Part shown: positions 17,966 through 26,137 of the stretch, piece by piece
How positions within the stretch are numbered: position 1 is the stretch's first letter
Layout of the letters: each line of letters opens with the position of its first letter
From: JBGSUZ01 sp964404895
GTDB lineage: Bacteria; Bacillota; Clostridia; Peptostreptococcales; Acidaminobacteraceae
Direction of reading: 5' to 3'
Assembly: GCA_964404895.1 (NCBI GenBank)
Contig: CAYOLV010000001.1
Span: forward strand, 310,001 to 374,000
DNA: 64,000 bases
Program-made: the position numbers and the translations under genes
Notes under the pieces: generated by a model
What the model saw: the letters and a program-made list of their open reading frames with translations, nothing else
What the model was told of the DNA's origin: nothing
Databases searched by the model: none

Positions 17966-18331
17966 ATGAGAATTAACATATCTCCCGTTTCCAAACTCCC
18001 CATCTATGAACAAATTGAGAATCAAATCCGCGAGCAGATTCTTAGCGGCGAACTAAAACCAAACACCCAATTACCCTCTATACGGGAATTGGCAAGGGAA
18101 TTGAAGGTTGGGGTTATCACCTCTAAGAGGGCTTACGACGATTTATGTGAGGAAGGCATGCTAATCAGTCGCCAGGGAAAAGGGGTCTTCGTGGCAGAAC
18201 TTGATTGTGAAAGCATACAGGAAACTCAAAAAAAATTATTGTTAGAACAGCTATGTGACATTAAAAATTATGCAGACAGCATAGGCATCAGCAAAGATGA
18301 ATTGGCAGAAATGATTAAGGGCTTATACTGA
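17966..18331 (+). CDS. GntR family regulator, YtrA subfamily
   Basis: A 121-residue regulator with an N-terminal winged helix-turn-helix (PIYEQIENQIREQILSGEL, LPSIRELARELKVGVITSKRAYDDLCEEG) and only a short C-terminal helical tail, the mark of the YtrA subfamily. These proteins usually repress the ABC transporter genes that follow them, often in response to wall-active stress. AAATGGAGG precedes the ATG. The ATPase gene follows after 14 bp. Confidence 0.9.
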   Translation: MRINISPVSKLPIYEQIENQIREQILSGELKPNTQLPSIRELARELKVGVITSKRAYDDLCEEGMLISRQGKGVFVAELDCESIQETQKKLLLEQLCDIKNYADSIGISKDELAEMIKGLY

Positions 18332-18345
18332 TAGGAGGCTTTTTT

Positions 18346-19089
18346 ATGAGTGACAGTGCGATTTATTGCCATGGACTTTCCATTGCACAAGGGCAGTTTG
18401 CTATGGAGAACATTCAACTGGAAATAAAAAAAGGGTATATCACAGGGCTGATTGGAAGAAATGGTTCTGGTAAAACAACCTTAATTAAAGGTATTGCAGG
18501 GCGCTTGGCATCCACCAATGGCAAAGTGAAGATTGAAAATTTGGAAGGGATGCTGGATAGAGCGGCGGTGAATCGAATCCTTTCTGTGATGTATGATCAA
18601 CCTCATTTTTCAACGAAATACGCTGCAAAGTACATTGCCAAGGATATTGCCAGATTCGAGCCACACTTTGATATGCCTTATTTTATGGAAAAAATGGCTT
18701 CTTTTCAGTTAGATCCAGAGAAGCGGCTGAATAATTATTCTATAGGCATGCTCAAGAAATTTATGTTGATCGTTGCCCTTGCCAGAAAGCCTGAAATTTT
18801 AATTTTGGACGAACCTACATCTGGAGTAGACCCAGTCTCTCGTTTGGAAATGTTGGACTTGATCCAAGAATTTATGGAAGATGAAAACCATACAGTGTTA
18901 TTTTCGACACACATTACCTCAGACTTAGACAAAATTGCAGATTTTGTAGCCTTGGTAGATAAGGGAAAATTATTGTTTGTGAAGGAGAAAGAAGCTTTAA
19001 AAAGTGATTACAAAACCCAAGAGCTATTGCCAACAGTGGAAGAAATCATGTGTCATGTCTTGGCCTATAAGGAGGTAAACCATGCTTAG
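18346..19089 (+). CDS. ABC transporter ATP-binding protein (YtrB-like)
   Basis: A 247-residue ATPase with Walker A GRNGSGKTT (~37-45), a weak signature NYSIGMLKK in place of LSGGQ (~128), Walker B ILILDEPTSGVDP (~148-160) and the switch His in STHIT. The YSIGM-type signature is common in YtrB/BcrA-like exporters. The stop overlaps the start of the permease gene by 8 bp, so the two are coupled. Substrate unknown; the GntR context suggests envelope stress or antibiotic response. Confidence 0.88.
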   Translation: MSDSAIYCHGLSIAQGQFAMENIQLEIKKGYITGLIGRNGSGKTTLIKGIAGRLASTNGKVKIENLEGMLDRAAVNRILSVMYDQPHFSTKYAAKYIAKDIARFEPHFDMPYFMEKMASFQLDPEKRLNNYSIGMLKKFMLIVALARKPEILILDEPTSGVDPVSRLEMLDLIQEFMEDENHTVLFSTHITSDLDKIADFVALVDKGKLLFVKEKEALKSDYKTQELLPTVEEIMCHVLAYKEVNHA

Positions 19090-20626
19090 TTTTTTGAAAA
19101 AATCTCGGGCAGCCTTTGGAGGCCTTCATCATAATGAGCTTTCATTTTTAATGCCTGCTTTAGTAGCCCTATTTTACAGCCTTTCTTTAACGTTTACCAT
19201 ACAGTCGGGAACAGCCTTTGGCGTCCTCTTTAACGTCCTCGTGTTCGCCTTTTTAGGAGCGGGGATACGGGAAGAAAAATCCTTATTTCACAGTTTAGCG
19301 GTAAGTCCTAAGGAAAAGGTAAACTTGGCTTACAAGACCTTCTGTTTTTGGGCGGTAGCTGTTTTGTTCTTCAAGGGGTTCAAATTTTTAATTTGGAAAA
19401 GTTTCACCCTTCAAATTATGGGTGGCACTTTTTTAGAATCCTTCTACTGGAGTGAACCTAGCATGACGGCTTACTATGCCATTTGGGTGTATGGCTTCTT
19501 TATCTCCATTGGCTTTGAGTGTTTGCTTTTCCCCATTTTATTCATTGAAAAGAATCGGTCTCAAGTGATTTATTTTGTGAAAGTTGCCCTCGTCGCCTTA
19601 TTGCCGACTTTTGCGTTTAACAGCATTGGCTCTTTTCTCTTTAAGGTGAATACAGAGCGTCTTTCCACTGGTTGGATTTCTCTCAGTGCCTTTACAGCCT
19701 TCCCGCCAGCATTCTTGCAAGGCCTTGTTTTGTATGCTGCTCTCTTTATGATTGCTGCTATTATATATGCGCAAAAAATAGCTCTGAATCATTACAATGA
19801 AAGCTTTGAAAACAGAAAGTTCTTTGTAGAGTCTACAGAAGGCATCGTCTTAAAAAAGAAACGAAGTAAAAGGATTATAATAGGTTCGATTACCCTAGTG
19901 ATTGTCGTTTTCATAACGGGCATCATCTATATTTCTTCACAATTAACCAAGGCGTATGGTGAAGTGAAAGACCTTGAAATAGCTGGAACTCAGTTGACGG
20001 AAGACCATGTCTTTGGACCAATGCTATTGGGAAACCAAGTTTATTTTCCAACCCATCAGGAAATTGAAATGAAGGAAGAGGAGCAATTAGGGTTCTTTAC
20101 CTTTAAAGGAGAAGATGCTACGGGTCTTTTTTACCGACTTTTTATCAGTAATTTTGCCATTGTAGACAAAGCCGACCCTCAGCGCACTTACTGTAAAGTG
20201 GAAGGAGCGGACATGTATACTTATGTGAAAGCTCAGACCATGGAACAGTCTTATCCGATAAAAGAGTATGTAAATATTATGACCTTCGATGCCGATTGGT
20301 TAGATCAGCATGCTATGGCTGAGGCAAATTCAAGAGTGGGTATGCACGATGTGGATCCATCCCTTTTTAGAAAGTTAGAAGAAAGATTTGGTGCTGTGGC
20401 CTATCGTTCAGAGGATTTCGATCAGATAGACGCTTTTTATGCCTTAGTAGGCGTTAAAAAGGCCTATGTTCAGGACAAATGGCAGCCAGAGGCAGACTAT
20501 TACCTTAATTACTCCGATGTCTTGGGCTGTATTCTTGTGAAAAATGGCCAGTATTATTATGGAAATTTAGAGAATAAAATTCCTGAGGACTGGGTTGAGA
20601 TGATTAAAAAAATTTTGATGGCTTAG
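19082..20626 (+). CDS. ABC transporter permease with large extracytoplasmic domain
   Basis: A 514-residue membrane protein: about six transmembrane helices in residues 20-235, another at ~262-284, then a ~230-residue C-terminal domain that should lie outside the cell. It shares an operon and an 8-bp overlap with the ATPase. The C-terminal domain is not one I recognise. The permease half resembles ABC-2 type membrane subunits encoded next to YtrA regulators. Confidence 0.72.
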   Translation: MLSFLKKSRAAFGGLHHNELSFLMPALVALFYSLSLTFTIQSGTAFGVLFNVLVFAFLGAGIREEKSLFHSLAVSPKEKVNLAYKTFCFWAVAVLFFKGFKFLIWKSFTLQIMGGTFLESFYWSEPSMTAYYAIWVYGFFISIGFECLLFPILFIEKNRSQVIYFVKVALVALLPTFAFNSIGSFLFKVNTERLSTGWISLSAFTAFPPAFLQGLVLYAALFMIAAIIYAQKIALNHYNESFENRKFFVESTEGIVLKKKRSKRIIIGSITLVIVVFITGIIYISSQLTKAYGEVKDLEIAGTQLTEDHVFGPMLLGNQVYFPTHQEIEMKEEEQLGFFTFKGEDATGLFYRLFISNFAIVDKADPQRTYCKVEGADMYTYVKAQTMEQSYPIKEYVNIMTFDADWLDQHAMAEANSRVGMHDVDPSLFRKLEERFGAVAYRSEDFDQIDAFYALVGVKKAYVQDKWQPEADYYLNYSDVLGCILVKNGQYYYGNLENKIPEDWVEMIKKILMA

Positions 20627-20695
20627 GAAAATAGGTTTATAATTAAATGAGTCAGTGAATTCTTTTGAAAAGTCCGCAACAAAGGAGCGTCTATC

Positions 20696-21448
20696 ATGAA
20701 AATTCAAAACAATACGGGAACAGGTTCTGCTAACGGCTCGATACAAAGCAGCTATCAGCAGAAACAAGACAGCCAGCTCAATGCGATTCAAAACCAAATT
20801 AATAATGTACAGAAGCAGATTCAAAATCTTGCCAAAGAAAACGAAATGACTGCAGAAGAAAAGATGAGTAAGCGAAAAGAGTACCAGCAAGAACTTCAGT
20901 CTTTGAATAATCAAATGACCCAGCGCAAGATAGAAATTCAAAAGGAACAGCGTGAAGCTGCTGCTGAAGCTCAGAATCAAGCTGGAAATAAAGGAGCAGG
21001 CAATATCCTTGAAAATGGAAAAGGTGATTTGACATCTCAAACGGAAAATCTCATGGGTGCGGCCACCATGAAAGGTTTGATCTCTGCAGATACTGTCATG
21101 AAACAAGTGAATACCGTTCAATCTGTGAAAACTGAGTTGGAAGGAACGGCTAGGGTTCTCAAGAGTGAAATTAAATTAGATAAGAACAGAGGACTGGACA
21201 CAACAAAAAAAGAGGAGGCCCTTCAAAAGAATAATGAACGCCTTCAAGAGGTCTTTGAAGATTTAGGTGAAAAGATCTCAAGTGTCAAAGATGAAATAGA
21301 TCACGCAAAAGAAGTTGAGCAAAAAGAGAATCTGACCCATTCAGACAATGAAGAAAAAAGTTTAGATACCCTTAAAAATGAGACTGATACTCAAGCTAAA
21401 AAAACGATAAATCTTGAAAAAGGTCAATATGTTGACGAGCGTATTTAG
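20696..21448 (+). CDS. FlxA-like coiled-coil protein
   Basis: A 250-residue, highly charged, Gln/Lys/Glu-rich soluble protein that is almost entirely coiled coil, for example QLNAIQNQINNVQKQIQNL (~28-46) and the following KMSKRKEYQQELQSLNNQM region. The first ~100 residues fit the FlxA-like family, which in enterobacteria is flagellar-regulated. There is no signal peptide or membrane helix. AAAGGAGCG precedes the ATG, and a terminator follows. It stands alone; function unknown. Confidence 0.65.
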   Translation: MKIQNNTGTGSANGSIQSSYQQKQDSQLNAIQNQINNVQKQIQNLAKENEMTAEEKMSKRKEYQQELQSLNNQMTQRKIEIQKEQREAAAEAQNQAGNKGAGNILENGKGDLTSQTENLMGAATMKGLISADTVMKQVNTVQSVKTELEGTARVLKSEIKLDKNRGLDTTKKEEALQKNNERLQEVFEDLGEKISSVKDEIDHAKEVEQKENLTHSDNEEKSLDTLKNETDTQAKKTINLEKGQYVDERI

Positions 21449-21472
21449 AAGAATGAGAAATACATAAAACAG

Positions 21473-21521
21473 AAAAAAGGCTGTTACTCTGCGTGGAATC
21501 GTAAAGTGACAGCCTTTTTTT
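21473..21521. terminator. Terminator between convergent genes
   Basis: AAAAAAGGCTGT pairs with ACAGCCTTTTTT and is bounded by A and T runs. It can serve the FlxA-like gene and possibly the convergent membrane-protein gene. Confidence 0.8.
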
Positions 21522-21560
21522 ACTTAAGTATTAAATGAATGATAGTTTTTTTGTATGAGA

Positions 21561-22187
21561 TTAAGCCAGTCGTTGACAAATTTGGTAGCCAATAAAGAGA
21601 ATTGTCGTAATCATCAAGTAGAATCTAACTTGAATTTTCCCTTCTTTCTGACAAACCAAACCGACACCCATGAGCATCATGCTGAGGTATGTGAAGGACC
21701 AGGTAAGCATGCCAAAGAACTCAAAGCCAATGACTGAGAAAATACCTTCAATTGGAGCCATTAGTAGGACAGGCAATAAGCCATAAGCAAAAATAGTCAG
21801 TGCCATTTTAAAGTCTTCTGTTGAAGGTTTTTTATTTTGTGCAGCAATGATAAATTGTGTTAATACTATAATGCCAAAGAATAAGAGCAGGTTTAAGATA
21901 GCGCTTAGTATAAGTTCGGTAGTAGACTCAAAATAGCCAAAATCTTTCATATTGAGTTGAGAAGCAAGTGACCAGTTTGCGCAAAAGATTGTAAAGCTCT
22001 TAGCAAGGATTGTAAGTCCGATTAATACAAGACTTTCAACAATTCTTTGTTGGTTGTAGATTCCCTTGAACCAGGCTTCAGGTTCTTTAAATAGTGCTTT
22101 TACATCTGCTGCTAAATTTTTAAAAATACTGCTGTCACGAGCAGCTTTTACGGTTCTTAAGACACTTGATTCTTGATTTTCTGTCAT
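21561..22187 (-). CDS. Yip1-like five-helix membrane protein
   Basis: A 208-residue protein with a soluble N-terminal ~45 residues containing ALFKEPEAWFKGIY, followed by about five transmembrane helices. That layout is typical of bacterial YIP1-domain proteins, which have no settled function. It reads as a single gene with its own start (AGGAGGTG on the minus strand before the ATG). The family assignment rests on topology and the N-terminal segment only. Confidence 0.55.
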   Translation of the reverse strand: MTENQESSVLRTVKAARDSSIFKNLAADVKALFKEPEAWFKGIYNQQRIVESLVLIGLTILAKSFTIFCANWSLASQLNMKDFGYFESTTELILSAILNLLLFFGIIVLTQFIIAAQNKKPSTEDFKMALTIFAYGLLPVLLMAPIEGIFSVIGFEFFGMLTWSFTYLSMMLMGVGLVCQKEGKIQVRFYLMITTILFIGYQICQRLA

Positions 22188-22277
22188 TAAAATAGTACAC
22201 CTCCTAATAATTGTATAACAATCATACCATGTATTGGAATTATTTGCTATAAATATTATTATATTGGGTGTTAAATT

Positions 22278-25200
22278 TTATAGATTTTTTGACAATATAG
22301 CGCTAATCTCATCAGCAGGCATGGGTTTGTAATAGTAGTAGCCTTGCACTTCGTCACACATTTCAGACTTTAAGAAATCCAGTTGTTCTCTTGTTTCCAC
22401 ACCTTCTGCGATGATTTTTACATTCAGGTTTTTAGCCAGTCGAATAATGACGTTTGCAATAGCTTCATCCTTTTGATTTTTACCAATGCCTCTGACAAAT
22501 TGAATGGCCATTTTAATTCGGTCAATGGGTAATTGTGTCACTCGGCTCAGGGAAGAATACTCAGTGCCAAAATCATCTATGGCGATGGTGAGGCCGAGTG
22601 CTTTCAACTCATTCAGAATAGATATAATAGCTGCTGACTCTTTTATTGCAATGCTTTCGGTGATTTCTAGTTCTAAGAACTTCGGTGAAAGACCTGTATC
22701 GGCAAGTGTATTTTTTACCAGTTCTACAAGATCGGTGCCTCTGAATTGCTGAACGGATAAATTCACTGCGACCTGTATCGGTGGGAGCCCCTGGCTTTGC
22801 CAAGCTTTATTTTGGGCACAGGCGGTTTTGAGCACCCATTCTCCAATGCCATTGATTAACCCAGTTTGCTCTGCAAGTGGTATGAATAATGCAGGAGAAA
22901 CCATGCCCATCTCAGGGTGCTGCCAACGAATGAGGGCTTCCACACCAATGATGTCGCCTGATTGTATGTTAACTTGGGGTTGATAGTACAGAACAAATTC
23001 ATGACGTTCTAAAGCTCTGTAAAGTTGATTAGTCAACCGAATTTGTTCAGCCACTTCGTCTTTCATTATAGAAGAACAGAGCAGATACTGATTTTTACCT
23101 TGTTCTTTGGCTTTATACAGAGCGATGTCTGCGTGTTTGATCAACGAAGCCACATCACCCCCATCTTGTGGGTAGACGGCAACGCCTGCACTGGCTGTAA
23201 TAAAGAACTCATGACAATGCACCATGAAGGGTTCTTCAAAAATGTGCATAATGGTATTTGAAATCTTATGAATGTCGGATTCCTGCTGAATATTAGTCAT
23301 AATAATTAAGAACTCATCGCCACCAAAACGAGAAATGGTGTCAGATTTGCGAATGGTATTGCTCAGGCGTTGAGACACATCGCGAAGCAACTGGTCACCA
23401 CCTTCATGACCAATGGTGTCATTGACAGACTTGAACAAGTCAAGGTCGAGGAACATAACCCCAATGAGTTTTTCGGTGCGCAGAGACAGTTGTATAGCTT
23501 GTGAGAGCCTATCGTTGAAGAGGACTCGGTTGGGAAGACCTGTTAAATGGTCGTAATAAGCCATCCGCTCGATTTCTTTTTCAGCATCGATTTTACTGAG
23601 TGCATCGGCAACCAAGTTGGCAAGGATGTCAAGATGAGAAATTTCAGGGGCTGTCCAATGGGTTTTAACTGTCAACGTGCTTAAACTGATAAATCCTAAA
23701 ACTCGATTGGAGTTGACAATAGGAATGGCTGCAAAGGATTGAATACTTCTCAAAATCAAATTTGCGCGGTCGACGGAGGCTTCGTTGGGCAACTCATCTA
23801 AATTTTCGATACAAGTACTTTCTCTTTGCTGAAGTCTTCCAATTAGCCAAGGCAGTTCTTGATTAGAAATGTCTTGCAAAATATGTATTTCGCTGTCAAT
23901 ACCGGGCTTACACCATTCGTGGGTGTTTGAAAAGCTGTTGGAGAGTTCATTGAACAAATACAAACTGCAACGGTCTGAGCCAAATATTTCACCGCTGAGT
24001 TTTAACATATACTTTATTTTTTCAGAAAAATTATATTGATTGATGGTGACTAATTCAAAAGAAATATTGGAAATCATTTTTTGAAAATGAACTTTTTCAG
24101 TCAATTCTTTAAGGCGCATGGTGTAAAGCTGGTTGATATAATAGGCGAGGCTGATGGAAAAACCGACTAAACCCAGTCGGACAATATGATCAGAATTATT
24201 GATGAGTGTATAGTGATTTGGCATGAGGAGCCATACTGCAGTTTGTGTTAAAAGGCTCGAAAGTGCCACAGCTGCAATGACCCAACGGTTGTTAAAGACA
24301 ACGGACATCAAAATAAAGACCAATGAAATCGCCCAAACGGTAATGCTAGACTGGTTAAGAAATCGGAAGGTGATTATTGGGATCAGCAATGTGATGATGA
24401 CAATGGAAATATATTCTTTGATCTTGATGGAGACAATTAAAAGGTGAGATACTTTCAAGAAAAAACCCACAAGACAAAGTAAAAGACTGAATTGAAAAAC
24501 TTCATTAAAATTATTACCAGTGAGCAGGTATTGAGAGACAAAGTAAAGACAGCCTCCAAACATCAAGAAAGAAGAAAGATAAAGAAATACTTTTTCTTTG
24601 TGATGACCCATTAAAATTAAGTCGCTTTCATTGGTTTCAGTAAATAGGCTGTCTGTCATAAGGTGATATTTCTTCATGGCTAGATAGCAGGTCAACACTG
24701 GAATGAGAGATATTATACAGGCAAGCTCAGGAAAGACAGCGGTACCGTTATGCAATCTTATTTGAAAGGTCACAATAACGAGAAGAAACACAAGTCCAAA
24801 GGTACTAACAATCATTTTAGCTTGACGTTTTTCACTGGCGTTTTCTGTGTTGCAGTACCAATCCCAAATGACTTTGCTAAAAATCAGCATATAGACCATG
24901 AAATACAAGTTGAATAAATAGTCCCAGAAACTGCTTAAAGATAATTTCAACCAGCCTATTTCTGTAAGAATGAGCTCATATTGTTCTGGAGCAAGGGTTG
25001 GTGAAAGGCTGTAGACCCAAGCAAATATTAAAACTGGCAGGTAAAGGAAGATTTGAACCTTTTTGTGTTCTGTAAACCAATGGTGATTTGTTAACAAAAT
25101 AACAAAATGCAGAATTAAGCAATAGTAGACGCTAATCCCTGCAGAAGCTACTCTACGCCAGAAAAGACAGGTTTCTAGGTTTGGCGCATTTACAGCTATA

Positions 25201-25358
25201 GAAAAGGCAAATGACCAGATTGCGAGGGAAATACAGAGAATAAAAAAGATCCTATTCACTGGAGATTTTGGATTTTTATAAAACATGTAGGCACCTAAGC
25301 CCCCATGGAGCATAAATGTTAAAAAATAGAGTAGTGAAAAAATTAATGCTAACTGCAT
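22278..25358 (-). CDS. Membrane 7TM-GAF-GGDEF-EAL cyclic-di-GMP protein
   Basis: A 1026-residue protein. About seven N-terminal transmembrane helices resemble the histidine-kinase N-7TM module (1-~230), and five to six more follow (~250-405). A GAF domain (~430-580) precedes GGDEF (~595-755; YDHLTGLPNR and intact RFGGDEF at ~674) and EAL (~775-1020; EALIRWQHPEMG at ~804, late motif EVQGYYYYKPMP). Both catalytic motifs are intact, so it may make or break c-di-GMP depending on signal. It is the second dual-domain c-di-GMP protein of the window. It is transcribed from a good promoter at 25403-25431. Confidence 0.9.
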   Translation of the reverse strand: MQLALIFSLLYFLTFMLHGGLGAYMFYKNPKSPVNRIFFILCISLAIWSFAFSIAVNAPNLETCLFWRRVASAGISVYYCLILHFVILLTNHHWFTEHKKVQIFLYLPVLIFAWVYSLSPTLAPEQYELILTEIGWLKLSLSSFWDYLFNLYFMVYMLIFSKVIWDWYCNTENASEKRQAKMIVSTFGLVFLLVIVTFQIRLHNGTAVFPELACIISLIPVLTCYLAMKKYHLMTDSLFTETNESDLILMGHHKEKVFLYLSSFLMFGGCLYFVSQYLLTGNNFNEVFQFSLLLCLVGFFLKVSHLLIVSIKIKEYISIVIITLLIPIITFRFLNQSSITVWAISLVFILMSVVFNNRWVIAAVALSSLLTQTAVWLLMPNHYTLINNSDHIVRLGLVGFSISLAYYINQLYTMRLKELTEKVHFQKMISNISFELVTINQYNFSEKIKYMLKLSGEIFGSDRCSLYLFNELSNSFSNTHEWCKPGIDSEIHILQDISNQELPWLIGRLQQRESTCIENLDELPNEASVDRANLILRSIQSFAAIPIVNSNRVLGFISLSTLTVKTHWTAPEISHLDILANLVADALSKIDAEKEIERMAYYDHLTGLPNRVLFNDRLSQAIQLSLRTEKLIGVMFLDLDLFKSVNDTIGHEGGDQLLRDVSQRLSNTIRKSDTISRFGGDEFLIIMTNIQQESDIHKISNTIMHIFEEPFMVHCHEFFITASAGVAVYPQDGGDVASLIKHADIALYKAKEQGKNQYLLCSSIMKDEVAEQIRLTNQLYRALERHEFVLYYQPQVNIQSGDIIGVEALIRWQHPEMGMVSPALFIPLAEQTGLINGIGEWVLKTACAQNKAWQSQGLPPIQVAVNLSVQQFRGTDLVELVKNTLADTGLSPKFLELEITESIAIKESAAIISILNELKALGLTIAIDDFGTEYSSLSRVTQLPIDRIKMAIQFVRGIGKNQKDEAIANVIIRLAKNLNVKIIAEGVETREQLDFLKSEMCDEVQGYYYYKPMPADEISAILSKNL

Positions 25359-25402
25359 GGAGGGACTCCTTTGGCAACCGATAATAATGGATTTTTCTGT
25401 TT

Positions 25403-25431
25403 ATTATATAGCTCTGTTAAAGGTTTGACAA
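25403..25431 (-). promoter_or_regulatory. Vegetative promoter for the GGDEF-EAL gene
   Basis: Read on the minus strand: TTGTCA-17 bp-TATAAT, about 45 bp before the start codon. The 29-bp palindrome at 25439-25467 lies immediately upstream of its -35 box. Confidence 0.7.
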
Positions 25432-25438
25432 GCTTTTG

Positions 25439-25467
25439 AGGTTTTAATAGTGGCACTATTAAAACCT
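25439..25467. promoter_or_regulatory. Perfect 29-bp palindrome between divergent genes
   Basis: AGGTTTTAATAGTG, one central G, then CACTATTAAAACCT: a perfect 14-bp inverted repeat. It lies just upstream of the minus-strand promoter and ~85 bp before the CheX gene. Neither side has a T run, so it is not a terminator. It is probably an operator shared by the divergent genes. Confidence 0.65.
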
Positions 25468-25552
25468 AAAGATATTCTTGTACATATAACTTTGACTGTG
25501 TTAAAATTAACCGTGTGTTTTTAGACATCGAGTAGGATCGTGAGGTTGCCAT

Positions 25553-26020
25553 ATGAATGTGGTTGTAATCAATAAATTAATAGAAGCTGCAGATTCAGTC
25601 TCTAAAATGATGCTGAATGTGGATTTAAAAGCGGGAAGACCCCAGCTTATAGACAAGCCGTTAGCTGAAGAGTCAGTTTGTATATTAGTAGGAACAACTG
25701 GAGAACTTAGAGGCCAAGTGATTATCAGCTGTAATCATGATATTGCGTTGAAAGCTGCTAATCGGATGATGCAGGGCATGGGAAGTGGCCTCTGGGATGA
25801 ACTGGCCCAGTCGGCCTTACAAGAATTTGGCAACATGATGATGGGGACATTTAGTACCCTGCTCAGCCAAGATGAAATCAACATCGATATTACTCCACCG
25901 ACTTTAATTCAAGGTCAGGGGATTATGCTTAGTGGCGAAAAAGGCATTAAGTTGCCAATGCACAATCAGTTGGATGAGACAGACGTCATTTATCTGACGC
26001 TTATGTTGAGAGAAAATTAA
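25553..26020 (+). CDS. cheX: CheX-like chemotaxis phosphatase
   Basis: A 155-residue protein of the CheC/CheX class. The signature Glu and Asn-Met of the CheX active helix appear in LQEFGNMMMGTFSTLLS (~91-107). CheX dephosphorylates CheY-P, but isolated CheX-like proteins also partner with other receiver proteins. No other che genes are adjacent; the divergent neighbour is a c-di-GMP protein. TGAGG lies 8-12 bases before the ATG. A terminator follows. Confidence 0.75.
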   Translation: MNVVVINKLIEAADSVSKMMLNVDLKAGRPQLIDKPLAEESVCILVGTTGELRGQVIISCNHDIALKAANRMMQGMGSGLWDELAQSALQEFGNMMMGTFSTLLSQDEINIDITPPTLIQGQGIMLSGEKGIKLPMHNQLDETDVIYLTLMLREN

Positions 26021-26031
26021 AAATTTGAGTT

Positions 26032-26068
26032 CCGCTGAAATATGTCCTATTTCGGCGGTTTTTTTTAC
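26032..26068 (+). terminator. Rho-independent terminator after cheX
   Basis: Stem CCGCTGAAATA pairing with TATTTCGGCGG, one mismatch, then eight T. Confidence 0.87.
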
Positions 26069-26137
26069 CCCATTTTTGAGAAACATTTTATGATAGTATA
26101 GGATATAAGATCTCACTTAATGAAAAGAGGTTTATAA

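Noticed and set aside
25359..25400. TTTGGCAACC near 25372 as a sigma-54 -24 element
   Set aside because: No TTGC -12 element follows at the required spacing on either strand.
25439..25467. Perfect hairpin considered as a terminator
   Set aside because: There is no T run on either strand and it lies between divergent genes, so an operator is the better reading.
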